NCBI GenBank assembly: GCA_902784965.1
Contig: CACZWU010000008.1
Coordinates: 1 to 64,000, forward strand
DNA: 64,000 nt
Source: an uncultured Bacteroidia bacterium
Lineage (GTDB): Bacteria > Bacteroidota > Bacteroidia > Bacteroidales > UBA932
Direction: 5' to 3'
Shown here: one piece after another, positions 31,681 to 40,440 of the stretch
Numbering within the stretch: the stretch's first letter is position 1
Layout: each line of letters starts with the position of its first letter
Position numbers and translations under genes: made by a program
The notes under the pieces: model-generated
The model's input: only the letters and a program-made list of their open reading frames with translations
Databases searched by the model: none
What the model was told of the DNA's origin: nothing

Positions 31681-33015
31681 TTACCTACGGATAGAGATGA
31701 CCGTATCGATATCTTCGACCGAAGACTGAAGGAGAATGACGGTCAGGAAGCCGTCTTTCGAGATTTCATACTTGAGCTTTTCGCCGGACAGCAGGGAAAC
31801 GGCATCCTTGCGGGCGGGCTTCATGTCGGCCGGGAGCGGCACGACCAGCCGGCACACGCCGTCGCGGACCGGCAGGGTTTCGGGCGAAAGGACATGCAGG
31901 AAGAGTGCCTCGGCGTTCTGCGTGGTCACGCCCCAGGCCTGTTCGGGAATGGTAGTGGAGGTAGTGCCGTCGACCGACAGGCTGTGCCCGCGCATCCATG
32001 CACCGATGCCGGCGAGGCGGTCGAGAGCCGGGTGCGGCAGCTCGCCATTGGGCATCGGCCCGATGTTGAGCAGCAGGTTCGAATTCTTGGCAGCGGCCCG
32101 TACGAGCAGCTGGACCAGCTCCTTCACGCTCTTGTACCAGGGATCCGCGATGCGGTAGCCCCAGGAGCTGTTCATGGTCTGGCACATCTCCAACGGCAGC
32201 GAGCTGATGCCCTGCCCCGCCGAATAGCCCGCCGTGTTCTCGCCCGGCAGGTCACGCTCGAACATCTGGAAATCCTCCCCCTCGAAAGGCATGCGGTGGT
32301 GGTTGTTGCCGATCAGCAACGCCGGCTTTAGTCCATGGATGTAGGCATACAATTCGGGCAGCCGCCAGTCGAAGCCGGGATGGACGTCCTGGTCCCAGAC
32401 GCCGTCGAACCAGAGGGCGGCCAGGTTGGGATACTGGTCGATAAGTTCCCCTACCTGGGTTTTCATAAAATCGAAATAGTGATTGTAATCTTGCCGGTCA
32501 CCACGGCGGCCGGTCTGGTGGCCGGTCTCTCCCAGCGGATAATCTTCCCGGTACCAGTCGACCAGGGAATAGTAAAGATGATAGTCGAGTCCTTCTTCCG
32601 CACAAGCTTTTGCCAATTCATCCACGATGTCGCGGCCGAATGGGGTCGCATCAACGATGTTGTAGCCGGAAGCGGTGCTCTTGAACATCGAAAAGCCGTC
32701 GTGGTGACGCGAAGTAAGCGTGACATAACCGGCTCCGGCGCCCTTGAAGGCCCGGGCCCACGCCCGTGCATCGAATTTCACCGGGTTGAAACTCTCGGCA
32801 GCCACAGCATATTCATCTTTGTTGAGTCCGGCCGTCTGGAGGTACCATTCGCCCTGGGCGTAGGTCGCGTAGATGCCCCAGTGCAGGAAGATGCCAAGGC
32901 GGTGATGCCGGAATTCCTCGCGGGCTTGCAAATTTTCGGGGGAAGGAACATAGACTTGGGCGTACGCGACACTGCCCAGCAGCAGCGCGGACAAGAGAAT
33001 AGCAAACCGTTTCAT
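31681..33015 (-). CDS. Alpha-L-fucosidase (GH29)
   Basis: A 444-residue secreted enzyme with a signal peptide (cleavage after AYA-Q). GH29 hallmarks: FLHWGIYA, TSRHHDGFSMF, and LWFDGVWDQD with Asp204 as the likely nucleophile. The C-terminal 90 residues form a beta domain. It removes terminal L-fucose from host mucin-type or plant glycans in the periplasm. It is a single gene with a perfect -7 element just upstream. Confidence 0.92.
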   Translation of the reverse strand: MKRFAILLSALLLGSVAYAQVYVPSPENLQAREEFRHHRLGIFLHWGIYATYAQGEWYLQTAGLNKDEYAVAAESFNPVKFDARAWARAFKGAGAGYVTLTSRHHDGFSMFKSTASGYNIVDATPFGRDIVDELAKACAEEGLDYHLYYSLVDWYREDYPLGETGHQTGRRGDRQDYNHYFDFMKTQVGELIDQYPNLAALWFDGVWDQDVHPGFDWRLPELYAYIHGLKPALLIGNNHHRMPFEGEDFQMFERDLPGENTAGYSAGQGISSLPLEMCQTMNSSWGYRIADPWYKSVKELVQLLVRAAAKNSNLLLNIGPMPNGELPHPALDRLAGIGAWMRGHSLSVDGTTSTTIPEQAWGVTTQNAEALFLHVLSPETLPVRDGVCRLVVPLPADMKPARKDAVSLLSGEKLKYEISKDGFLTVILLQSSVEDIDTVISIRR

Positions 33016-33020
33016 ATTTA

Positions 33021-33028
33021 CAAATATA
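33021..33028 (-). promoter_or_regulatory. -7 promoter element of the fucosidase gene
   Basis: TATATTTG on the minus strand, 5 nt before the ATG. Confidence 0.5.
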
Positions 33029-33070
33029 GAATAAAAGCTCCGTTTTCTTGGAAAAAAATCGTATTTTTCC

Positions 33071-33078
33071 TATATTTG
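33071..33078 (+). promoter_or_regulatory. -7 promoter element of the ketopantoate reductase gene
   Basis: TATATTTG, 24 nt before the ATG at 33103. Confidence 0.5.
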
Positions 33079-33102
33079 TTTGATAAAAAGACAAATACGC
33101 GG

Positions 33103-34122
33103 ATGAGAGCTTGTATTTACGGCGCCGGTTCCATGGGAACCATCCTGGGCGCATACATCACCAAGAACGGCGGTCACATCGACCTGGTCAACCACAATTA
33201 CGCCCACGTGCACGCACTTCAGGAGAAAGGAGCCCACATTGTCGGCAGTGTTGATTTCGTCCAGCCGGTACGCGCCATCACCCCCCTCGAAATGGCCGGC
33301 ACCTACAACATCATCATCCTGTTTACCAAACAGATGGAAAACGAGCAGATTGTCCGTTTCCTGATCCCCTACCTTACACCCGACGGCGTGATTGTCACCC
33401 TGCAGAACGGCATCCCGGAGTTGCTCATCAGCCACATCGTCGGCGCCGATCATGTGCTCGGCTGCACCGTCGCCTGGGGCGCCACGCTGCTGGAACCCGG
33501 CGTCAGCGAACTGACCAGTTCGCCCGACAGCCTCACTTTCCAGCTGGGCTCTCTCTCCCCCATTCCCAACCGGCACCTGAAAGATGTCAAGGAACTTCTC
33601 CAGCTCATGGGTCCCGTCGTAGTAGAAGACAATTTCATCGGTACCCGCTGGACCAAACTGCTGATCAACGCATCGTTCTCCGGCCTGAGCACCGCGCTCG
33701 GCGCCACGTTCGGCGAAACCATCAAACCCAAAGACTCCCGAAAAGTCACGCTCGCACTGATCAAAGAGTGCATCGACGTAGCCCACATGGGCAACATCCG
33801 TTTCGAGCCCGTCCAGGGCAAAGATGTCGTCACGCTGCTCGACTTCAAAAACCCCATCAAGAAATCGCTCGCCTTCGCCATCCTGCCGCTCACCATGCGC
33901 AAGCATATGCGCCTGAAAGCCAGTATGTTGCAGGACATCGAAAAAGGCAAGCGCTGCGAAGTCGACGCCATCAACGGTGTGGTTTGCTCCTCCGGCCGGA
34001 AGGTGGGCGTTCCCACCCCGCTCAACGACATGGTGGTCGACGTCATCCACCGCATTGAGCGCGGCGAACTGAAACCCTGCCGCGAAAACCTGAAGTATTT
34101 CCTTCCCCTCCTGCACAAATAA
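33103..34122 (+). CDS. panE: 2-dehydropantoate 2-reductase-like protein
   Basis: A 339-residue member of the ApbA/PanE family. The NADPH site is GAGSMG at 7-12; LFTKQM and VTLQNGIPE follow as in the family, and TRWTKLLINASFSGLSTALG holds the catalytic lysine and the conserved Asn. It would reduce ketopantoate to pantoate for coenzyme A synthesis, though family members with other ketoacid substrates exist. The start at 33103 follows a -7 element; the longer open frame from 32335 is antisense to the fucosidase gene and was rejected. An M28 peptidase gene follows after 15 nt. Confidence 0.82.
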   Translation: MRACIYGAGSMGTILGAYITKNGGHIDLVNHNYAHVHALQEKGAHIVGSVDFVQPVRAITPLEMAGTYNIIILFTKQMENEQIVRFLIPYLTPDGVIVTLQNGIPELLISHIVGADHVLGCTVAWGATLLEPGVSELTSSPDSLTFQLGSLSPIPNRHLKDVKELLQLMGPVVVEDNFIGTRWTKLLINASFSGLSTALGATFGETIKPKDSRKVTLALIKECIDVAHMGNIRFEPVQGKDVVTLLDFKNPIKKSLAFAILPLTMRKHMRLKASMLQDIEKGKRCEVDAINGVVCSSGRKVGVPTPLNDMVVDVIHRIERGELKPCRENLKYFLPLLHK

Positions 34123-34137
34123 CATCCTGCCGACCCC

Positions 34138-35718
34138 ATGAAGAAATTCTGCCTTGCCCTGCTGGCACTGACGGCGTGCCTGGCCATTCCTTCCGCCGCC
34201 CAGACCATCACCCATCCTTCCCAAGACGAAGCGCTGCTCCGTCATTGGATCCAAACCCTCGGTTCCGATGATTTCTGCGGCCGCATGCCGATGACGGAAT
34301 ACGAAACCAAGACCATCGACTACCTGGCCGGCGAGATGCGGGCCATCGGCCTGGAGCCTGCCTTCGGCGGCAGTTATTTCCAGGAGGTCAAGACCGTTTC
34401 CACCATTTGCCGGCCCGTTGGCGGCAAGATGCGGGTGAAGGGCGCCCGCAAGCGCGTGGACCTGCTATTCCCGGAGGACTTCGTGATCTGGACGGCGCGG
34501 GCCACCGACAAGGTGACGCTGCCGAACGTGGAGTTCGTGTTCTGCGGCTTCGGCATCGATGCGCCGGAATTCGGCTGGAACGACTTCGACGGCGTCGACG
34601 TCCGCGGCAAGGTCATCATCGCCATGGTCAACGATCCGGGTTTCTACGATGCTTCACTTTTCCAGGGGAAGAACATGACCTATTACGGTCGCTGGACCTA
34701 CAAGTTTGAAGAAGCGCAGCGGCGCGGCGCAGCCGGTTGCCTGGTGCTGCACAACACGGCGGCGGCCAGCTACGGCTGGAACGTGGCGGCCAACCACACG
34801 GGCAGCAACCTGGCCCTCTATGACGAAGCCACCGGCAATGCCGATGCCCTGGCCTTCAAGGGCTGGCTCCATGAGGACGGCTGCCGCAAGCTCTTTGAAG
34901 CGGCCGGCGTCGACTTTGACGCAGCCCTCGAGGCCGCCAAACGCCCGGGTTTCCGGGCCTTCGCGCTGAAGGAAAAGACTTCGCTCGTGATGGACGTGGA
35001 CTACAAAATCGAGCAGACCTGCAACGTGGCCGGCGTGCTGCCCGGTACCGACTTGAAAGACGAAGTGGTCGTTTTCAGCGCCCACTGGGACCATTTCGGC
35101 ATCGGCGATCCCGATGAAACGGGCGACAACATCTACAACGGTGCCGCTGACAACGGTTCCGGCATGGCGGCCGTGCTGTGGCTGGCCAAGCGCTACGCGG
35201 AACTGCCGACGCGCCCCCGCCGTTCCATGCTGTTCTTCATCCCGACCCTGGAGGAAAGCGGACTTTTCGGCTCGGAATACTATTGCACACACCCCGCCTT
35301 CCCCATGGAGAAGACCGCGGCCTGCATCAATTTCGACTGCATCGCACCCGAACCGCTTACCTACGACGTGATGGTGCTGGGCGGCGGCAAGTGTGAACTC
35401 GACCGCTATCTCGTGGCGGCGGCCGGGGCGCAGGGTCGCTACGTCGTCTGGAACGACGACAATTCGGACGGTTGGTACTTCCGCTCCGACCATTTCAATT
35501 TCGTGAAGAAAGGGGTTCCCGCCGTGGTCATCGAATATGGCACCGACCTCGTCAATCCGACCCGCCCGAACAAGTATCCCCGTTCAGACTGGTATCACAA
35601 GCCCTCTGATGAATATCTCGAAGACTGGGATTTCAGCGGTACGCTGGCCCACGTCCGCCTGATGTTCGCCGTCGGACTTTCCGTCGCCAACGCCGACCAC
35701 AAACCCCTCTGGTATTAG
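34138..35718 (+). CDS. Secreted M28 family aminopeptidase
   Basis: A 526-residue protein with a signal peptide (cleavage after PSAA). A PA domain insertion spans about 120-250. The zinc ligands of M28 are visible: [10 protein letters not shown] (His), AADNGSGMA (Asp), [11 protein letters not shown] (catalytic Glu pair), and [15 protein letters not shown] (His) near the end. It would release amino-terminal residues from peptides in the periplasm. Its stop shares TTAG with the convergent deoD gene, a 4-nt overlap. Confidence 0.9.
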   Translation: MKKFCLALLALTACLAIPSAAQTITHPSQDEALLRHWIQTLGSDDFCGRMPMTEYETKTIDYLAGEMRAIGLEPAFGGSYFQEVKTVSTICRPVGGKMRVKGARKRVDLLFPEDFVIWTARATDKVTLPNVEFVFCGFGIDAPEFGWNDFDGVDVRGKVIIAMVNDPGFYDASLFQGKNMTYYGRWTYKFEEAQRRGAAGCLVLHNTAAASYGWNVAANHTGSNLALYDEATGNADALAFKGWLHEDGCRKLFEAAGVDFDAALEAAKRPGFRAFALKEKTSLVMDVDYKIEQTCNVAGVLPGTDLKDEVVVFSAHWDHFGIGDPDETGDNIYNGAADNGSGMAAVLWLAKRYAELPTRPRRSMLFFIPTLEESGLFGSEYYCTHPAFPMEKTAACINFDCIAPEPLTYDVMVLGGGKCELDRYLVAAAGAQGRYVVWNDDNSDGWYFRSDHFNFVKKGVPAVVIEYGTDLVNPTRPNKYPRSDWYHKPSDEYLEDWDFSGTLAHVRLMFAVGLSVANADHKPLWY

Positions 35719-36428
35719 ACAAGCGAGAGCGCAACTTCCATCATGTGCGTGAAGGTAGTCCGGCGTTCTTCGGCGGTCGTCACCTCACCGGTGATGAGAT
35801 GGTCGGAGATGGTGCAGATGACCAGGGCCCTCTTCCTGGCAAAGGCGGCATTCATGTAAAGGGCCGAAGCCTCCATTTCGACGGCCACCACGCCCATTTT
35901 GGCCCAGTTCATTGCCTTGGAGTGCTGGCTATAGAAAGCATCGGACGAAAGCACGTTGCCCACTTTGTATTTGTAGCCCAAGTGGTCACAGGTATCGGCA
36001 GCCTCGCGCAACAGGCCGAAATCGGCGATGGGTGCATAGACGCCGGGCAATTCGAACTGGTTGCCATAGTTTGAATCGGTGCAGGCGCCCTGGGCCAGCA
36101 CCAGATCTCCCAGTTTCAGGTCGGGATCGTAAGCGCCGGCCGAACCGATTCGGATGATGGTGTCGACATCGTAGAAATTGAAAAGTTCCCAGGTGTAGAT
36201 GCCGATCGACGGAATACCCATGCCATGACCCATCACGCTGACCGGACGGCCTTTGTACGTGCCGGTGAAACCCAGCATGCCGCGGACATCATTGAACTGT
36301 ACCAGATTGTCCAGGAATTTCTCTGCGATGAACTTCGCGCGAAGGGGATCGCCGGCCATCAACGTGGTTTTCGCAATTTGTCCGTACTGAGCGCCGATGT
36401 GGGGCGTGGGGGTATCTTTCGCTGCCAT
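35715..36428 (-). CDS. deoD: Purine nucleoside phosphorylase DeoD
   Basis: A 237-residue phosphorylase of the hexameric type. [11 protein letters not shown] and [19 protein letters not shown] bind phosphate, VEMEASALY binds ribose, and SDHLITGE contains the catalytic Asp. It splits purine (deoxy)nucleosides into base and sugar phosphate in the cytoplasm. ATG 36426-36428 ([11 protein letters not shown]) gives the family length; an upstream ATG at 36473 lies before the -7 element. Confidence 0.92.
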   Translation of the reverse strand: MAAKDTPTPHIGAQYGQIAKTTLMAGDPLRAKFIAEKFLDNLVQFNDVRGMLGFTGTYKGRPVSVMGHGMGIPSIGIYTWELFNFYDVDTIIRIGSAGAYDPDLKLGDLVLAQGACTDSNYGNQFELPGVYAPIADFGLLREAADTCDHLGYKYKVGNVLSSDAFYSQHSKAMNWAKMGVVAVEMEASALYMNAAFARKRALVICTISDHLITGEVTTAEERRTTFTHMMEVALSLV

Positions 36429-36452
36429 TTTCGTTTTTCTTTGGTGAACGTA

Positions 36453-36460
36453 CAAAGATA
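36453..36460 (-). promoter_or_regulatory. -7 promoter element of deoD
   Basis: TATCTTTG on the minus strand, 24 nt before the ATG. Confidence 0.5.
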
Positions 36461-36482
36461 ATGAAATTTGCAAGATTCTTTG

Positions 36483-36490
36483 TATCTTTG
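36483..36490 (+). promoter_or_regulatory. -7 promoter element of the hut operon
   Basis: TATCTTTG, 47 nt before the ftcD start at 36538. The spacer includes ATAGTCTGATGAC-type AT-rich sequence with no clear operator. Confidence 0.5.
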
Positions 36491-36537
36491 ATAGTCTGAT
36501 GACAAAATCAGATAAAAAACTATCAAATTACAAGTAT

Positions 36538-38247
36538 ATGAAACAGATTGTCGAATGCGTCCCCAACTACAGTGAGGGACGCGATAGATCAGTGATTGAC
36601 AGCATCGTGGCGGCCATTGCCACCGTCGAGGGCGTGAAAGTGCTCGACGTCGATCCGGGCGAAGCCACCAACCGCACGGTCGTGACCTTCGTGGGCGAGC
36701 CCGCCGCCGTGTGCGAGGCCGCCTTCCGTGGATCGGCCAAGGCGCAGGAGCTTATCGACATGCGCCGGCACCACGGCGCCCATCCCCGCTCGGGTGCGAC
36801 GGACGTACTGCCACTCATCCCCGTTTCGGGCATCACGCTCGAGGAGTGCGCCGTGCTGGCCCGGGCGCTCGCCAAGCGCATGTACGAAGAGTTGGGCATC
36901 CCCTGCTACTGCTATGAAGCAGCCGCCTTCAAGCCCGAACGCAAAAACCTGGCGGTCTGCCGTGCCGGCGAATACGAGGCCCTGCCCGAGAAGATCGCCG
37001 ACCCGGCCCGCCGTCCTGATTTCGGCCCCGCCGCCTACAACGATGTCGTCGCCCGCTGCGGCGCCTCGAACGTTGGTGCCCGCAATTTCCTGGTGGCGGT
37101 GAACTACAACCTCAACACCACCTCCACCCGCCGGGCCATGGCCATCGCCTTCGACGTGCGTGAAAAGGGCCGCAAGGCCCGCGAAGGCGGCTCGCTCACC
37201 GGCAAGTTGCTCAAAGATGAGAAGGGCGAACAGATCTGGATTCCCGGCACGCTGAAAGGCTGCAAGGCCATCGGCTGGTATATCGACGAATACGGCATCG
37301 CCCAGGTGTCGATGAACATCACCGACATTGACGCCACGCCGCTCCACGTGGCCTACGAAGAAGTATCCCGCGCCGCGGCTGCCCGTGGCCTGCGCGTGAC
37401 GGGCGCCGAAATCGTGGGCCTGGTGCCCAAGAAAGTCCTTCTCGAGGCCGGCAGATTCTATTTGGCCAAGCAAAAGCGTTCGCTCGGCATCGATGAAAGC
37501 GAAATCCTCAAAATCGCCGTCAAATCGATGTCGCTCGACGACCTGAAACCCTTCGACCCGAAAGAGAAAGTCATCGAATTCCTGATGGAAGACCCGGAAG
37601 AAGAGGCGCGCAAGCACCGCCTGGTTCGGATGAGCACGGAAGGCTTCGCCCGCGAAACGGCTTCCGAATCTCCCGCCCCGGGCGGCGGCTCCATTTCTGC
37701 GTACATGGGTGCCCTGGCGGCTGCCCTGGGTACGATGGTAGCAAACCTCTCGGCCCACAAACGGGGCTGGGACGATCGCTGGAAGGAGTTTTCCGACGTA
37801 GCGGAGCAAGGTCAGGCGCTGATGCAGGAGTTGCTCGACCTCGTGGACGAAGACACGGCTGCCTTCGACAGGATCATGGCCTGCTTCGGAATGCCCAAGG
37901 GTACCGAAGAAGAAAAAGCCGCCCGTGCCGCTGCCATTGAAGACGCTACGCTCTACGCTGCTTCCGTTCCACTGAAGACCATGGAAGCTTCGCTGAAAGC
38001 CCTGCCACTGGCCCTGGAAATGGCGCAGAAAGGCAATCCCGCTTCGGCCTCCGACGCCGGCGTGGCCGCCCTGGCCGCCCGCGCCGCCTGCCGGGGGGCC
38101 GAGCTCAACGTCCGCATCAACGCCTCCGGCTTGAAGGATCCCGCTCCCGCCCGGCCGCTGATCGCCCGTGCCGCCGAGATCCTGAAAGAAGCCGAAGCGC
38201 TGGAAGCACAGGTACTGGACGCTGTCAACCATCATATCGACGAATAA
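36538..38247 (+). CDS. ftcD: Glutamate formimidoyltransferase / formimidotetrahydrofolate cyclodeaminase fusion
   Basis: A 569-residue bifunctional protein. Residues 1 to about 300 are the formimidoyltransferase (VECVPNYSEGRD, HHGAHPRSGATDVLP with the catalytic His, NVGARNFLVAVNYN). The rest is the cyclodeaminase (ESPAPGGGSISAYMGALAAALGTMVANLS). The fusion is arranged as in animal FTCD. It moves the formimino group of N-formiminoglutamate to tetrahydrofolate and then releases ammonia, the last steps of histidine degradation. Start at 36538 (MKQIVECV) is preferred over an ATG at 36499. hutU begins 1 nt after its stop. Confidence 0.93.
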   Translation: MKQIVECVPNYSEGRDRSVIDSIVAAIATVEGVKVLDVDPGEATNRTVVTFVGEPAAVCEAAFRGSAKAQELIDMRRHHGAHPRSGATDVLPLIPVSGITLEECAVLARALAKRMYEELGIPCYCYEAAAFKPERKNLAVCRAGEYEALPEKIADPARRPDFGPAAYNDVVARCGASNVGARNFLVAVNYNLNTTSTRRAMAIAFDVREKGRKAREGGSLTGKLLKDEKGEQIWIPGTLKGCKAIGWYIDEYGIAQVSMNITDIDATPLHVAYEEVSRAAAARGLRVTGAEIVGLVPKKVLLEAGRFYLAKQKRSLGIDESEILKIAVKSMSLDDLKPFDPKEKVIEFLMEDPEEEARKHRLVRMSTEGFARETASESPAPGGGSISAYMGALAAALGTMVANLSAHKRGWDDRWKEFSDVAEQGQALMQELLDLVDEDTAAFDRIMACFGMPKGTEEEKAARAAAIEDATLYAASVPLKTMEASLKALPLALEMAQKGNPASASDAGVAALAARAACRGAELNVRINASGLKDPAPARPLIARAAEILKEAEALEAQVLDAVNHHIDE

Positions 38248-38248
38248 T

Positions 38249-40240
38249 ATGACTTTTCAAGAAGAAATACTGGCGGGAATTCCGACGGAACTGCCGGAAG
38301 TCAAAGCCTACGATCCCGATATCAACCATGCACCCAAGCGCAAGGATATCCTCACGCCCGAAGAGAAGGTGCTGGCGCTGAAGAACGCCCTGCGCTACTT
38401 CCCGCAACGCCATCATGCAGTGCTGGCCCGGGAGTTCGCCGAAGAACTGCACAGGTACGGCCGCATCTACATGTACCGGTTCCGGCCCTCCTATGAAATG
38501 TACGCACGTCCGATCGACGAATATCCGGCCCGAAGCCGTCAGGCGGCGGCCATCATGGCCATGATCCAGAACAACCTGGATCCGCGCGTGGCGCAGCATC
38601 CGCACGAACTGATCATCTATGGCGGCAACGGTGCCATCTTCCAGAACTGGGCGCAGTACCGCCTGGTGATGCAGTACCTGGCCACGATGACGGACGAGCA
38701 GACGCTCGTGATGTATTCGGGCCATCCGCTGGGCCTCTTCCCCAGCCATAAGGACGCGCCACGGGTGATCGTCACCAACGGCATGGTGATCCCGAACTAC
38801 TCGAAACCCGACCACTGGGAGAAATTCAACGCCCTCGGGGTATCGCAATACGGCCAGATGACGGCCGGCTCCTACATGTACATCGGCCCGCAGGGCATCG
38901 TCCACGGCACCACCATCACAGTGATGAACGCTGCCCGGAAGCAGGGCGGCAGCCCGGCCGGCAAACTCTTTGTGACGGCCGGTCTCGGCGGCATGTCGGG
39001 CGCCCAGCCCAAGGCCGGCAACATCGCCGGCGTGGTGAGCGTCACGGCCGAGATCAATCCCAAGGCAGCAGAGAAGCGTCATGCCCAGGGATGGGTCGAC
39101 GAACTCCACCGCGACCTCGACGAGCTGATTTCCCGCATCCGCAAGGCCGTGGCCGCCAAGGAAGTGGTTTCGCTGGCGTATGTGGGCAATGTGGTGGACC
39201 TGTGGGAGCGGCTTGCCGATGAGGGGATGCACGTGGACCTGGGCTCCGACCAGACTTCGCTCCACAATCCCTGGGCGGGCGGCTACTATCCCGTGGGGTA
39301 CTCGCTGGAGGAATCGAAGAAGATGATGGCCGAAGAGCCTGCGCGCTTCAAAGAAGCCGTCCAGGCGTCGCTCCGCCGTCAGGTTGATGCCATCAACCGC
39401 CTGACGGCCAAAGGGATGTACTTCTTCGACTACGGCAATGCCTTCCTCCTGGAAAGCTCCCGCGCCGGAGCCGACATCCTGAAGCCCGACGGCAGTTTCC
39501 GCTATCCGTCCTATGTGCAGGACATCATGGGTCCCCTGTATTTCGACTACGGTTTCGGCCCGTTCCGCTGGGTTTGCATGAGCGAGAAGCCGGAAGACCT
39601 GGCGAAGAGCGATGCGCTGGCCGTGAAGGTGCTCGGCGAAATCGCCGCCACGGCTCCCGAGGAGATTGCCGGGCAGATGCGCGACAACATCCACTGGATC
39701 GAGGAGGCGGGGCGCAACCACCTGGTGGTGGGTTCGCAGGCGCGTATTCTCTACGCGGACTGCGAAGGCCGCACGAAGATTGCGCTGGCCTTCAACGAGG
39801 CCATCCGGAAGGGTGAGATTTCGGCGCCGATCGTGCTGGGCCGCGATCACCACGATGTCTCCGGCACGGACTCTCCGTTCCGTGAGACCTCGAACATCTA
39901 CGATGGTTCGCAGTACACGGCCGACATGGCTGTGCAGAACGTCATCGGCGACGGTTTCCGCGGTGCCACCTGGGTTTCGATCCACAACGGCGGCGGCGTG
40001 GGCTGGGGCGAGGTCATCAACGGCGGTTTCGGCATGGTGATCGACGGTTCCGACGACAGCGCCCGTCACATCCGGGAGATGCTGTTCTGGGACGTGAACA
40101 ACGGCATCGCGCGCCGCAGTTGGGCCCGCAACGAGGGCGCCCGCTTCGCCATCGAACGCGAAATGGCCCGCACCCCCGAACTCAAGGTTACGCTCCCGAA
40201 CCTTGCCGATGAAGAATTAATCAAATCTGTTTTGAAATGA
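38249..40240 (+). CDS. hutU: Urocanate hydratase
   Basis: A 663-residue enzyme, somewhat longer than proteobacterial HutU (about 555) as in the Bacteroidetes type. GGNGAIFQNWAQYRLVMQYL, MYSGHPLGLFPS, TAGSYMYIGPQGIVHGTT, and LGRDHHDVSGTDSPFRET are family motifs; NAD-binding residues lie in FVTAGLGGMSGAQPKA. It turns urocanate into imidazolone propionate using NAD+ as an electrophile. It is the second gene of the operon and is followed by a 200-nt gap filled with two hairpin elements before hutH. Confidence 0.95.
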   Translation: MTFQEEILAGIPTELPEVKAYDPDINHAPKRKDILTPEEKVLALKNALRYFPQRHHAVLAREFAEELHRYGRIYMYRFRPSYEMYARPIDEYPARSRQAAAIMAMIQNNLDPRVAQHPHELIIYGGNGAIFQNWAQYRLVMQYLATMTDEQTLVMYSGHPLGLFPSHKDAPRVIVTNGMVIPNYSKPDHWEKFNALGVSQYGQMTAGSYMYIGPQGIVHGTTITVMNAARKQGGSPAGKLFVTAGLGGMSGAQPKAGNIAGVVSVTAEINPKAAEKRHAQGWVDELHRDLDELISRIRKAVAAKEVVSLAYVGNVVDLWERLADEGMHVDLGSDQTSLHNPWAGGYYPVGYSLEESKKMMAEEPARFKEAVQASLRRQVDAINRLTAKGMYFFDYGNAFLLESSRAGADILKPDGSFRYPSYVQDIMGPLYFDYGFGPFRWVCMSEKPEDLAKSDALAVKVLGEIAATAPEEIAGQMRDNIHWIEEAGRNHLVVGSQARILYADCEGRTKIALAFNEAIRKGEISAPIVLGRDHHDVSGTDSPFRETSNIYDGSQYTADMAVQNVIGDGFRGATWVSIHNGGGVGWGEVINGGFGMVIDGSDDSARHIREMLFWDVNNGIARRSWARNEGARFAIEREMARTPELKVTLPNLADEELIKSVLK

Positions 40241-40249
40241 TATCGATGA

Positions 40250-40331
40250 TTTGCTTGCTTGGCGCTCTGGGTATTGCATTTCTGGTTAGGGTCCTCAATG
40301 CAATACCCACCCGCGCCTGGGCGCAAGCAAA
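40250..40331 (-). repeat. Dispersed hairpin element, variant copy D1
   Basis: Reverse orientation. TTGCTTGC (40251-40258) pairs with GCAAGCAA (40323-40330). Inner stem GGGTATTGCATT (40269-40280) pairs with 40297-40308 (12 bp). It has the CTCTGGGTATT and ATACCCACCCGCGCC blocks, but its loop (40281-40296) lacks the T-rich block of the other copies. Confidence 0.7.
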
Positions 40332-40342
40332 TATTGACACTC

Positions 40343-40424
40343 AGCGAGCGAAGCAGCGGGTGGTATTTGGAGCCGCGAGCATTTTTTCTGCGAGCGGGAC
40401 AAATACCAGAGCAGCGAAGCGAGC
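40343..40424 (+). repeat. Dispersed hairpin element, copy D2
   Basis: Inner stem GGTATTTG (40362-40369) pairs with CAAATACC (40400-40407). The loop block GCGAGCATTTTTTCTGCGAG and the ATACCAGAGCAGC block are present. The outer arms are similar but not complementary, unlike copies B, C and E. Confidence 0.75.
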
Positions 40425-40440
40425 ATAATAAAAGATAGAT

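Noticed and set aside
32335..33102. N-terminal extension of the ketopantoate reductase frame
   Set aside because: It is antisense to the fucosidase gene and precedes the -7 element at 33071; the Rossmann domain starts at 33103.
35715..35718. Overlapping stops of convergent genes (TTAG) here and at 4299-4302 as a shared signal
   Set aside because: TTAG simply contains TAG and the complement of TAA; two cases are likely chance in a compact genome.
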